Below, one piece after another: positions 9,185-19,093 of a stretch of 64,000 bases of DNA. Source of the stretch: Choricystis sp. odSpoLacu1. Its lineage: Eukaryota > Chlorophyta > Trebouxiophyceae. Below the pieces are notes generated by a model, which worked only from the letters and a program-made list of their open reading frames with translations, was not told where the DNA came from and searched no databases. The stretch spans positions 248,001-312,000 of the forward strand of contig OY253660.1 of NCBI GenBank assembly GCA_958009055.1. The letters are read 5' to 3'. Both the position numbers and the translations under genes were made by a program. Position 1 is the stretch's first letter. Each line of letters starts with the position of its first letter.

Positions 9185-10489
9185 TCACTCGCTCGACCCC
9201 AGCGTCACTGTGACCGTTTCTTTGCCCTCCCCCCGCACAAGGGCCAGGTCCACCCTGTCCCCCACCGCCGCGCCATCCAGCGCACGATATAAATCAGCAG
9301 CGCTCTTCACTTTGGCGCCGTTAAAGCCCACGATGACGTCGCCAAAGACGAGCCGACCATCGGTGTCGCGCTTGTTGCCTTTGACGCCGGCTTTGGCGGC
9401 GGGGCCGCCGGGGCGCGCGTCCAACACCAACACGCCGCGCACGCCCAGCACGTCGGCTGCCGCGTCTGGGGCGAGGGCGATGCCCAGGACCGGGCGCACG
9501 ACCTTGCCGGTGGCGATGATCTGGTCGGCGGAGGCGGCAACAGCGTCAACGGGGAGGGCGAACCCGATGCCGACACTTCCACCGGTCGGCGAGTAAATCG
9601 CGGTGTTGACGCCCAGAAGGCGGCCGTTGATGTCCAGCAAAGCGCCGCCACTGTTGCCTCCGTTCAACGATGCGTCATGCTGTATCATTCTGATCGGACG
9701 GGAGGTGATTCCGCTCGGCACTTCGCGGTCGAGGCCCGACAAAATTCCGGCAGTGATCGAATGGTCCAGCCCAAACGGCGCCCCAATCGCGAACACGGTC
9801 TGCCCCACACGCAAATCCCTCGATGGCGCACGCGGAATGGGGGTCAGACGGGGGCGCGGGGCGGTGGGGGTGGTGGCCGCGTCAGCACCCCTCCTGATCT
9901 CCGGCTTTTTGTACACATTGTTGAACATGACGGCGTCCTTGACGCCGTCCCCACCAGCCGCATCGCCCAGCTCCAGCACGGCGACATCGCGGTCAGCGTC
10001 GACGCCAACAACGCGGGCAGCGTAGTCATCGCCGTTGGAAAGTGTGACCCTCAAGTCAGCCGCCCCACGCACCACGTGCGCGTTCGTGACGATGTGGCCG
10101 GCCGCGTCCCAGACAACGCCTGAACCCGCGCCGCGGGCTTCCTCGGTGGGGTCGAGCGTGAACTGGTCGCGCGCTTCGCCAAGGGCGGTGACAAAGACGA
10201 CGGCGGGGCGCGCGCGTTCGAAGAGAGCGACAGTCGCCGCTTGATCGCGCGTCAAAGAGGTCGACGAAAACCCCAGAAACGCAGCCGCTGTCACAACGGC
10301 GCCAGCCAGGGCGCCGGCCAGGGCGTCGCGAAAGGGAGGCGGGTCGGGCGGGGCGTCGGTGCGCGTGGCGCGCGGCGGTTGGTGGCGGTGTGTGGCTGGC
10401 GAACGCTGGGGAACGTGGCGGCGTGGGCCCAGCAATCGCGCAGGGCCGGCGTGCGGGCGTGACTGAGTGGGGAGTGGGGCGCACGGCAT
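9185..10489 (-). CDS. DEG1: DEG1-type thylakoid serine protease
   Basis: DegP/HtrA-family ATP-independent serine endopeptidase; chloroplast DEG1 acts in the thylakoid lumen on damaged photosystem II proteins. Single exon, 434 residues from ATG 10489. An Arg/Pro-rich transit region is followed by a hydrophobic stretch (ALAGALAGAVVTAAAFLGF), which fits a bipartite lumen-targeting leader. Catalytic triad: His about 138 (IVTNAHVV), Asp about 168 (DADRDVAVL) and Ser about 280 (LNGGNSGGALL). A single PDZ domain covers roughly the last 110 residues (GVRGVLVLDARPGGPAAKAG). An extra stretch of about 40 residues lies between the Asp strand and the RVGQTVFAIGAPFGLD segment. It sits 164 bp upstream of the 59-aa gene. 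Confidence 0.93.
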   Translation of the reverse strand: MPCAPLPTQSRPHAGPARLLGPRRHVPQRSPATHRHQPPRATRTDAPPDPPPFRDALAGALAGAVVTAAAFLGFSSTSLTRDQAATVALFERARPAVVFVTALGEARDQFTLDPTEEARGAGSGVVWDAAGHIVTNAHVVRGAADLRVTLSNGDDYAARVVGVDADRDVAVLELGDAAGGDGVKDAVMFNNVYKKPEIRRGADAATTPTAPRPRLTPIPRAPSRDLRVGQTVFAIGAPFGLDHSITAGILSGLDREVPSGITSRPIRMIQHDASLNGGNSGGALLDINGRLLGVNTAIYSPTGGSVGIGFALPVDAVAASADQIIATGKVVRPVLGIALAPDAAADVLGVRGVLVLDARPGGPAAKAGVKGNKRDTDGRLVFGDVIVGFNGAKVKSAADLYRALDGAAVGDRVDLALVRGEGKETVTVTLGSSE

Positions 10490-10621
10490 TGGAGCGGGGG
10501 CAAAATGTGACGTGTGCGAACAGAAAACACAGAACGCGGCCACACTTGAATTGCTTCACTTTTGGGCCTCGGCCGCGTGTCTCAATCGCGCGCAACACGG
10601 CGCACACAACACGCGCACACA

Positions 10622-10984
10622 ATGCACACAATGCGCCGCCTTCCCTTCCCCCACCGCTCGCCAACCGCCGTCCACGCAACGACGCCCGACCCGCCCCCCC
10701 CTCCTCGCCGCCCCGTCCCCGCCCGCAAGCCCGCCCCCCTCCCGACCCTGGACGCCTGGCTGGATGGCATCGTGGCCACGTGTGACGATGGCGTGGGGTT
10801 GAGGCTGGAGGCCGCGCTGGCCGACGCCGAGGCGGCGGCGCGGAGGGTGCAGGCTGAGCGCGAGGCTAGGGACGGGGGGGCGCCACCGCCCGGGCGACGG
10901 GAGAGTAGTGTGGACCAGGTGGAGCAGGAGCAGCAGCAGGCAAGAGGGCGGCGTGGTCGGGTGCCACCGCCGCCGGAAGAATGA
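10622..10984 (+). CDS. Hypothetical protein, 120 aa
   Basis: Single exon from the ATG at 10622, with a second ATG at 10631. The N-terminus is basic and Pro-rich and could serve as an organelle leader. The middle reads TLDAWLDGIVATCDDGVGLR, then a helix rich in Ala/Glu/Arg (ALADAEAAARRVQAEREA), and a charged Gln/Glu tail. No family recognised. It is head-to-head with DEG1, 132 bp between the ATGs, which supports a real transcript. Confidence 0.4.
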   Translation: MHTMRRLPFPHRSPTAVHATTPDPPPPPRRPVPARKPAPLPTLDAWLDGIVATCDDGVGLRLEAALADAEAAARRVQAEREARDGGAPPPGRRESSVDQVEQEQQQARGRRGRVPPPPEE

Positions 10985-11313
10985 TTGGTTTTTTAGAGTT
11001 GGCTTTTTTGATTAGTTTTTTTTTAGCGTGGGCTCTCTAGAGCGCACTGTAAGCATTGCCTTCACGTGGCCTGTTCCAGAAATGTCGGCCGATGGGTGGA
11101 TCGGGGTCGGCGATAACAAAAAAGCGCTCTCTCTGCCCCGTCACACCGAGCGAGGCGTTTTCGTGTCGATTCGCCCCTCTCCCCCACCCCCACCCCCCCA
11201 CCACCCCCCCTCCCGCCACCCGACGCCGGGGCCTGGCACGCCCCGGCGTCTGAAGGACTGCGTTTTTGGACGTGGGGAATTCACAGTTTTTTTCTGCGTT
11301 CAACAAAAAACAA
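10985..11313. other. Intergenic spacer with hairpin upstream of AK6
   Basis: No gene seen. Contains a T-rich 3' end, CCACCCC-type low complexity, and an inverted repeat: gacgccggggc at 11222-11232 pairs exactly with 11240-11250 across a 7-nt loop, 64 bp before the AK6 ATG. Confidence 0.7.
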
Positions 11314-12115
11314 ATGACGACGTCGTCGCCGTCGTCCGACGGCGCGCCGCCCGGCCCCGCCGACCGGGACAGGCCCAACATACTGGTGACGGGCACACCA
11401 GGTGTGAGAGAGTGTGGTTGGGCGCGCGCGAGTCTGGCGAGGCCGACCGCGCTCAATTGCGACACCGGCGGCCGACACGCTTTCCCTCCCCTCCCTCCCC
11501 ACTCAGGCACCGGCAAAACCACGACCGCCTCCCTCATAGCGGACGCCCTGGGGTTCAAGCACGTGGACGCGGGGGCGCTGGTGAAGGAGCAGGTGAGCGA
11601 GAGAGGGAGCAAGAGAGGGGCGCAAATGCCGACACCTGACCGAGCGACCCCACCTAGCCGCCCCCCTCCGTGTCCCCCCCCCCAAAACCACCCCCCACCC
11701 CCCACTCTCACTCCAGGGCCTGCACGACGGTATGGACGACGAACACGACGCCCTCCTTCTGGACGAAGACAAAGTCGTGGACGCGCTGGAGCCCCTGCTC
11801 GCGTCGGGTGGCACCGTCGTCGATTACCACGGCTCCGACTTCTTCCCTGTCCGCTTCTTTGATCGTGTGATCGTGCTGACAGCCGACACGTCCACCCTGT
11901 GGGACCGGCTGGAGGGGAGGGGGTATGGGGAGGCCAAAGTGAGGGAAAACGTGCAGTGCGAAATCATGAGGGTGTGTGCTGATGAAGCGCTGGCCGCCTG
12001 GCCTGCCGAGGCCGTCATTCTGACCCCCTCCAACAGTGTGGAGGACATGGACGCCAATGTGGAGGCGGCGGCGGAGTGGGCGCGCGGGTGGCGCAAGGGT
12101 GGGAGGGAGGGATGA
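11314..12115 (+). CDS. AK6: Adenylate kinase isoenzyme 6 (Fap7/hCINAP)
   Basis: Nuclear AMP kinase/ATPase that helps final 18S rRNA maturation on the 40S subunit. Exons 11314-11401, 11507-11592 and 11717-12115 give 190 residues. The Walker A loop GTPGTGKTTTASLIADALGF is split by intron 1. Further family signatures are HVDAGALVKEQGLHDGMDDE, LDEDKVVDAL, VVDYHGSDFFP (the NMP-binding region), and VQCEIMRVCADEA (family: IQCEIFqvlleEA). Length matches the family (about 170-190). Convergent with the next small gene. Confidence 0.95.
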
Positions 12116-12476
12116 ATGAATGATGAGAGAATGAGAGGTGAGCGCGCCACCCTCCGGTCCCCCACCCCCGACACACACACCAAACTCAACGCACCAACAC
12201 ACTGTACTCTTCTTGTCATTTGGACCCGCGCCCCCCTTTTTTATCCTTCCCGGTGTTTTTTTTTCATGTCCGTTTGTCCCCCCCTTGTTCCAAACCCGGC
12301 CCCAAAAAAACCGACCCCGTTTTTCATCCAAAATCTCGGACCTTTCGCATCAAAGCATGTGTGCAGCGCGCCAGAGAGAGGCGCGCCTGGTGCAGGGCTC
12401 AAAAAGAGTGCAAAAAACAAAACCGATCAAACCACAAACCATCAACCCTCTCTCTCTCCCTCACGTGCCTTTAGCC
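12116..12476. other. Convergent spacer, AK6 / small membrane protein
   Basis: 361 bp of T-, C- and A-rich low-complexity sequence. No gene seen. Confidence 0.6.
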
Positions 12477-12710
12477 TCACCCGTGCTCTTCTCCACGTGC
12501 GCCTCGCCATACGTCCCCCCCCCCCCCCCTGTGCCCGCGGGAGGGGCCGGAGGAGGCCACGTCCTCGGCGACCGCGCCGACGCGTGGCGGGCGGTCGGCG
12601 AGGGGCGGGGGGTCCCCCTTGGACCGGCGCAGCGCCAGGTAGGCGGTGGTGGCGCCTGCAGCCAGCAGCAGGGGCGTGGTGTACTTTTGGGGGATGGTGG
12701 GGGAGGACAT
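12477..12710 (-). CDS. Small single-membrane-span protein, about 77 aa
   Basis: From ATG 12710: MSSPTIPQKY, then a hydrophobic helix (TPLLLAAGATTAYLALR), then a Pro/Gly/Arg-rich tail. It resembles a tail- or signal-anchored organelle protein, but no family is recognised. A G15 run on the minus strand (C15 at plus 12515-12529) lies in the tail; a one-base length change there would switch the C-terminus to one ending VEKSTGEAKGT at 12461, so the end is uncertain. Divergent from RPN2, 259 bp between ATGs. Confidence 0.5.
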   Translation of the reverse strand: MSSPTIPQKYTTPLLLAAGATTAYLALRRSKGDPPPLADRPPRVGAVAEDVASSGPSRGHRGGGGDVWRGARGEEHG

Positions 12711-12969
12711 GATGCTGGAAGGTGGCTGCGTGTGGGAGGTGGGTTCGCCGCGCGAGCGAGTTTGTGAAGAAGAGCGAGAAGAACACATGAAAAAAACACA
12801 ACGCTCTCTTTTTCTGGCGCGCCTCTCCCCCTTCCCTCGCGCAGCACCCCCCCCCGGGACGCACAGGGCACCCGCCTCAATCCACGAGCTCGTGTGACGG
12901 CCGCCCGGGCGCCGTCTGTCAGCCTTCCCCTCCCCTGATCCGACCCCGGTCGCGCGTATCGCACACACA
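12711..12969. promoter_or_regulatory. Divergent promoter, small membrane protein / RPN2
   Basis: 259 bp between opposed ATGs. No named element recognised; the role is inferred from position. Confidence 0.4.
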
Positions 12970-15900
12970 ATGGCCACTGTCGCGCCGCCGCAGGCGACGT
13001 CGGCCGCGGGCCTCCTCTCCCTGCTGGCGGAGCCCGACCCCGCCCTCCAGGCGGCCGCCCTGGCGAGGCTGGACGCGGTGGTGGGGTCGTTCTGGTTCCA
13101 GATTGCTGATTCACTGGCGACCGTGGAAGCGCGCGCTGAGGACGAGGGGTTTGAGCACCGCGAGCTGGCGGCGCTGGTGGCGAGCAAGGTGAGAGTGTGG
13201 GGTTGTGTGCGTGTGTGCGTGCTGTGGCGAGGGGCGAGCGCTCGCGTGTGAGCCGGCGGGGGGGAGAGGGGGACACCCGACCGATGCGCGCGCTGATGGG
13301 CGTGTGGCGCGGCGGGGGGTCTCTGGCGTCCCCGCCTCCCCAACCCCTCCTCACACTCCCGGGGCGGTGGCACCCGATCCACGCTGGCCGCGTGGCGTGG
13401 TGGCGAGGCAAAGGGGGGCTGCGGGCGGCCAACACAACGACACGTTTTTTTTCGCACCCACCCAAAATCCACCTCCCACAGGTCTTCTACCACCTGGGCG
13501 ATCTCGACGACGCCCTCACCTACGCCCTGCTGGCGGGCCCCAAGTTCGATGTGGCGGACACAGGGGACTACGTGCAGAGCGTGCTGGGTGAGTGTGTGGG
13601 AGAGAGAAGAGGGGAGGGTTTGGGGTTTTGGGGGGGTGACCACGTCTTTTTTACACCCAGCCTCTGCAGCGCACGTGCGCCTGGCGTGGTCACTGTGTCG
13701 CGTGAACCCGTTTGGCCGAACCTTTCCGCCCCACCCATCCGTCCTTCAGCCAAATGTGTCGACCGCTACATCGAGCTGCGCTCCTCCCCCGTCGACCCCC
13801 CCCCCCTCCATCGACCCCCGCCTGACCGCCGTCGTGGAACGCTTGTTTGATGCCTGCGTCGCGGCGGGCGCCACGGAGGCGGCGATCGGGGTGGCGCTGG
13901 ACGCGAGGCGCGCCGACCGGCTGCAGCACGCGGTGCGGTCGTCCTCCGACACCGCCGCCGCCCTGGCCTACGCTCAAACAGCCGCCCTGGCGCACTGTGG
14001 CGCTCCCGGCTACCGGGCCGCCGTGCTGAGGCTGGTGGTGAGTCTGCACGAGGAGGCGGTGTCCCCTGATTGGTCGGCCGTCGCGCGCTGCCAACTCGCC
14101 CTCGACGACGCCGCCGGCGCCGCCTCCGTCCTGGCCCGCCTGCTGAAGGGGGGGGAAGACGACGCCCTGCTGGCCCTGCAGATCGGGTTCGACCTGGTGG
14201 CGGCCGAAGCGCGCCCATTTGTGGCGAGGGTGGCTGCCGCGCTGGCAGAGGCGTTCCCGCCCCCGCCGCCTGCCCCCACGCCCGCGCCCGCGACGGCCGG
14301 CGATGCCGCGCCCGGCGCCCCCGTCAAACAGGCTGCCGAGGTTGGCGATGGCGCCGCCGCCGCCCCCCCCGCCCCCCTCGCCTCGGCCGACCGCGCCGCC
14401 ACGCTCGCGCGGGTTCTGTCTGGCGACGCGACCGCCTCGCTCGCCCTCGACTTCCTGCACGCCCGCTGCGCCGCCGACGCCGGCCTCCTGACATGCGCCC
14501 GTGCCGCCTGCGAACCCCGCAACTCGGTGTGCCACGGTGCCGTCGTGTTTGCCAACGCGGTCATGCATGCGGGCACGACGGTCGACTCGTTCCTGCGCTC
14601 CAACCTCGACTGGCTGGCCCGCGCCACCAACTGGGCCAAGTTCTCGGCCACCGCGGGGCTGGGCGTCGTGCACAGGGGCCACCTGGGGGCGGGGCGCGGC
14701 CTGATGGCGCCCTACCTGCCCCGCGGCGGCGCGGGTGGCGCGGGGGGTGGTGGTGGTGGTGGGGGCGGCGCCGCCGCGTCCCCCTACTCGGAGGGCGGCG
14801 CGCTGTTCGCCCTCGGCCTCCTCTCCGCCGGCCACGCCTCCCCCGACGCCCCCTTCCTGCTGGAGTCGCTGCGCGGCGCCGTCGCTGAACCCGTGCAGCA
14901 CGGCGCCGCCCTGGGGCTGGGTGCCGCGCTGCTGGGGTCGCGCGACGCGGCGGCCACCGACGCGCTGCGCGCCGTGCTCTTCACCGACGGCGCCGTCCCG
15001 GGCGAAGGCGCCGCCCTCGGCACCGGCCTCCTCCACGCCGGCGCCGGCCCCGACGCCGCGGCCGAGCTGGTCGCCTACGCGCGCGACACGGCGCACGAAA
15101 AGATTGTGCGCACGTGCGGCGTGGGCGCGGCGCTGACCGTGCTCGGCCGCGAAACCGACGCCGACGGCCTCATCGACTCCCTCTCCACCGACGCCGACCC
15201 CCTGCTCCGCTACGGTGGCGCGTTTGCGATCGGCCTCGCCTACGCGGGCACCGGCAACGCGGGCGCGGTGGCGCGGCTGCTGGCGGCGGCGGTGGGCGAC
15301 GTGTCTGATGATGTGCGCCGCGGCGCGGTCGCGTCGATCGGGTTTGTCCTCGCCGCGTCCCCCGACCCGGGCGCCCTCCCCGCCACCGTGGCCCTGCTTG
15401 CCCAGTCCTTCAACCCGCACGTCCGCTACGGCGCCGCCCTGGCGGTGGGCATCGGGTGTGCCGCCACAGGCGGGCGCGCCGCGGTCGACCTGCTCGCCCC
15501 CCTCCTCGGCGACCCGGTCAACTTTGTGCGCCAGGGCGCGCTCATCGCCTCCGCCCTCGTCCTCATGCAGCAGCCCACCGCCGTGGCGGCCCCCCTGCGC
15601 GCCGCGCTGGCCCGCGCCTCCACCGACAGGCACGAAGAGGTGATGTGCCGCATGGGGGCCATCATGGCGACCGGCATCCTCGACGCGGGCGGCCGCAGCG
15701 CGGTCGTGTGTGTGCGCGCGCCGGGCGGCCACCTGCGCCACACCACCCTGGTCGGCCTGGCCCTGTTTGCGCAGCACTGGTGGTGGTACCCTCTATCCTA
15801 CTTTTTGGGGGTCGCCCTGACCCCCGCCGGCATGATCGGTGTCGACGCCACGCTCCGCGCGCCCGCGTTTTCCGCGCTCTGCGAGTGCCGCCCCTCCCTG

Positions 15901-16449
15901 TTTGCGCACCCGCCCCCCGCCGCGTCGGGACCCACCACCGTCACCACCGCCCGCGCCCCGGCCGCCGTGCTGTCGACCACGGTGCGGGCGGCTGAGCTGG
16001 CCAAGAAGCGGGAGGACGCGAAGAAAGGGAAAGAGGGGGGTGGTGGTGGTGTGGCCGCCATGGACGCCGACGCCAAGCCCGCCGCCGGCGACGTCAAGCC
16101 CGAGGGCGAAGGCGGCAAGGACGGCGGCGACGCGGCCGCCAAAAAGGAGGAGGAGGAGGAGGCGGGGTCGTACCCGCTCCCCAACCCAGCGCGCGTCGCC
16201 CCCGCTCAAGCGCTCTTTGTGCGCTTTGACCGTGCCTCCCGCTGGGCCCCCGTCCGCCCCCGCCCCCCGCTTCCCGGGGTCGTGGTGCTGCGCGACCGGT
16301 CGCCCGGGGAACCGGTGGAGTACGCGGCGGTGGGCAAGGCGACGACCGCGGCCGCGGCGGCCGCGGCCGCGCGTGCGGGCGCCGCAGGCGCCGCGCCCGC
16401 GGCCGACGAGCCGGCGCCGCCGCCCGCGCTGGACTTGGCGTCGGCGTGA
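12970..16449 (+). CDS. RPN2: 26S proteasome regulatory subunit RPN2 (PSMD1)
   Basis: Largest non-ATPase subunit of the 19S base, scaffold for RPN1/RPN13 and the ATPase ring. Exons 12970-13188, 13482-13587 and 13750-16449. The N-terminal helical region includes KVFYHLGDLDDALTYALLAG. The proteasome/cyclosome repeats form the centre (GALFALGLLSAGHA, HGAALGLGAALLGS, LLRYGGAFAIGLAYAGTGN, VRRGAVASIGFVLA, VRYGAALAVGIG). A Lys/Glu-rich loop and a C-terminal segment ending the fold follow (GVVVLRDRSPGEPVEYAAVG). About 1007 residues once one C is removed from the C11 run at 13796-13806, where IELRSSPVDPP must join SIDPRLTAVVERLFDACV. The extended Gly/Ala loops are an elaboration of the usual architecture. 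Confidence 0.93.
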
Positions 16450-16722
16450 GAGAGGGGGGACGTGGAGAGAGGTGGACGCAAGAGAGAGAGAGAGAGACAG
16501 AGGGAAGGTGGTTGGCGCGCGCGTGTGCGTGAGCGGGGGGGGGGGGGGGGGGCTGGAACGAGAGAGAGCGGTGTGCGCGCGCCTCAAAAACACGCTGCAA
16601 ATCAAAGAAACCTTTGTTCGTGTGGAAACCAGGTTTGTGTGGGGGGGTGGTTGATTTTACTTAGGGTGGTGCAGCCCCAAAGGGGGTGGTGATGCGTGTG
16701 GAAGAGAACGAGGCAGGTTTTC

Positions 16723-16790
16723 AGGGGGGGGCGTTCTCCCAGGGGGGGGGGCGTTCTCCCGGGGGGGGGGCGTTCTCAGGTGGGGGGGCG
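16723..16790. repeat. G-rich tandem repeat, 3 units
   Basis: Three successive units of G8-G11 plus cgttctc(cc). The G runs are spaced so that a G-quadruplex is possible on the plus strand. Confidence 0.8.
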
Positions 16791-16919
16791 ACCAGGCGGC
16801 TCAAAGCCGCCGCGCCCCCGCCCTTTTTTCGTGTCGTGTTGCTTCGGGCGCAAGAGTATGGATACGAGTTTGTGCGAGTGGTGGTGTGGGGGCCCAAGAC
16901 CAGGTGGTGTGGGTGGGGG

Positions 16920-17058
16920 AACCAAAAGGGGGCAAGAGTCGTCGAATGAAAAACACACGTTTTTTTTTTCGTCGATCAAGGCACAAGGGGGGCGAGATAA
17001 CCAAAAGGCAAGAGTCGTCGACTGAATAAACACACGTTTTGTGTCGTCGACAAGGGCA
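16920..17058. repeat. Two diverged 60-bp direct repeats
   Basis: Copies at 16920-16983 and 16999-17058 share three blocks in the same order. The second copy carries gtcgtcgac twice around a tgaataaacacacg core. Confidence 0.8.
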
Positions 17059-17469
17059 GGGGGGGACAGAGAAGGGGAGGGATGGGGGTGGGAAGACCTG
17101 CGCACACGCGCCCCCCGTCGAGAGTTTGACGTTTTCACTGCCCACAGGCACTGCTCCTCGCACGGGGCAGCCCCGCGCAAGGTGGGCACAGGGGCAGAGG
17201 CGGGGGCGCGGGCCACAGAAGGGGGGGGGGTTGTGTGGTGTGGAGGTGAAAGGGCAAAGGGGGGTGGGGTTTTTTGGCGTCGAGAAGGGGTCTTGAATAA
17301 ACAGGTTGGCACACTCTGTTCCATAGCAGAGAAACAAGGGAGGAGAGATTCCAAACAAGGGATGGCGTGTTGTGGTGGCCGTACCGCGATTGGGGGTGAT
17401 GCTTGTGTGCGTTTGTGTTGGTGGTGGTGGGGGAGGGGAGAGAGTAGGGGGGGGGGCACGTCGGTATTT

Positions 17470-18740
17470 TCACCGCGCGCCGCGCCGCGTTTTGGCCCGC
17501 CACCGCCGCTGCAGTGGCGACGGGTCGCGCCCCCGCTTGTTGGTGGGGGCGGCGGCGGCATCGGTGGTAGCGGTAGGGGCAGCCGCAGCGGCAGCGTCTG
17601 CGGCCGCGTCGTCGTCGGCAGCAGCATCAGCATCGGCGCCATCATCGGCGCCGTCGCCACCACCACCAGCGTCGCCACCGTCGGCGCCAGCTTCAGTGCC
17701 GGGCGCAGGCGCGGCGGCGACCGCCTCAGGCGGCAGCGCGCCGGCGGCGGCGGCGCCCCCAGCCGCGCGGTCGCCACCATCGCCCAACCCCGGCACCATG
17801 CCCGCCTCCAGCGCCGCCCGGATGGCGGCCGCCGCCCCCGCCTGGGCGGCGGCCTGCAGCTGGGCCACGAGGTCGGCGGGCGGCGCGGCGCCGTCGTTGG
17901 GCGGCGACGGCCCCGCCGACTGGGTGCGCCCCGAGTGAGCGCCGTCGCCGCCGGCCGACGTGGCGGTGGCGGCAGCGACCAGGGGCGCCGTGGCAGGCCG
18001 CACCGGGGGCGGCAGCGTCAGCGGCGCGGGCGGCCGCATGATGGCGGCGGAGGGAGGGTCGGCTTTCGTTGCCTCCGTGCAGTGGTCGCACGCCAGCACG
18101 CGCGCGCGCAGGCGAGCCACCTCCTGCGTCAGCGCGGTCACGTGGTTGGCGGCCGCCTCGAAGAAGGCGGCCGTGTTGAGGCGGTCGCCGTTAGGGGTGG
18201 GGATGAGGGTGCGCAAGTGGTCGAGGCTGGTGTGTGTGGGTGGGGGTGTCGTTGATGAGGGGCAAAAACATGGTACGTTTGCCAAATGGCAGGGACGCGT
18301 TGACGGGGGGGGACGCGCGCGCGCCGCGATAGGAGAGGTGGTGTTTTCAGAGTGGTGGTTGGCGACCAAGCGTGTACGCGCGACGAGCGCGTCGAGCCGC
18401 GATTCGCGTTTTCCCCCCGAAACTCCCCGCCTTTCCTCTCACCTCTCTCTCCCTCCACTCACCGTTCATTGATCCGGTTGCGGCGCCTCTGCTCCGCCGC
18501 CTGGTGGCGCGTCGCGTAGGCGGTGGTGGAGCGCGGTTCGCCCGACCGCGCCCCGGCACGCGGCGCGTGCATGCGCGGCGGTTGGTGCGGCTGGGGGGGC
18601 GCGGACGCCGCCAGGGCCGCCAGCTGACTGAATAGATGCAGTTCGGCGGGGGTGGTGGCGTCGTGGCCTGCGGGCGGCTGCGGCGCAAACGCCGACGCGT
18701 GCTGCCCGAGCAGCGCGGCGGCGGCAGCGGCAGCGTCCAT
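17470..18740 (-). CDS. bHLH transcription factor
   Basis: Exons 18740-18463 and 18226-17470, 344 residues. The basic helix-loop-helix domain spans the splice: HQAAEQRRRNRINER from exon 1 continues as LDHLRTLIPTPNGDRLNTAA and FFEAAANHVTALTQEVARL. The H-E-R triad of the basic region that reads E-box/G-box DNA is intact (His, Glu, Arg at the usual 5-9-13 spacing). The C-terminus is Ala/Asp-rich and disordered, ending in a basic stretch (NKRGRDPSPLQRRWRAKTRR) that could be a nuclear localisation signal. The start was taken at the Met before an Ala run; an upstream reading exists but lacks support. It is the only bHLH in the window; targets unknown. Confidence 0.88.
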
Positions 18741-19093
18741 CGGAGCGTGGAGGGACACGGTGTGCACAGGGACAATCCCACCCAGAGACGTGTGCACAGC
18801 GTGGGGGCTGCCGCGCGTGGTTACCGCGCGCGCTGACGGGCGCGGACAGAGAAACAAACGCTCGAGAGTTGTGATTTGAACACAAACACTCACGCCGCTC
18901 CCACCCGGCGTGTGAGTGTGCACACGAAAAAAAGACGCGCCCAGAATGAATCCACGTTTTTGCGCACAGCAAAGGAAGACTGTCTACACAGGCACAACCC
19001 AGACACAGAGAAGGATACAGAGAGAGAGAGGGGAACAGATAGACGCGAACCCACCCCCGTCTCCTCCCCGCCATACACATCACCCACCCTTTC
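18741..19093. other. Tandem spacer, bHLH / nocturnin-like
   Basis: 353 bp with GA- and CA-rich stretches. No gene seen; it must hold the bHLH promoter and the 3' end of the nocturnin-like gene. Confidence 0.6.

Larger units (their letters stand above)
16450..17469. other. 1-kb convergent spacer with tandem and direct repeats
   Basis: Lies between the stops of RPN2 (plus) and the bHLH gene (minus). No convincing coding sequence. Contents: a G18 run near 16538-16552; three copies of a roughly 20-bp unit with core gggggggcgttctc at 16723-16790; and two diverged copies of a 60-bp block (16920-16983 and 16999-17058) sharing aaccaaaagg, gcaagagtcgtcga and aacacacgttt. A shorter echo (ttgaataaacagg) lies near 17295. 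G-rich and unusual for this gene-dense window. Confidence 0.75.

Noticed and set aside
13690..15777. 695-codon minus-strand open reading opposite RPN2
   Set aside because: Low-complexity Gly/Arg/His composition and full overlap with the clear RPN2 repeats.
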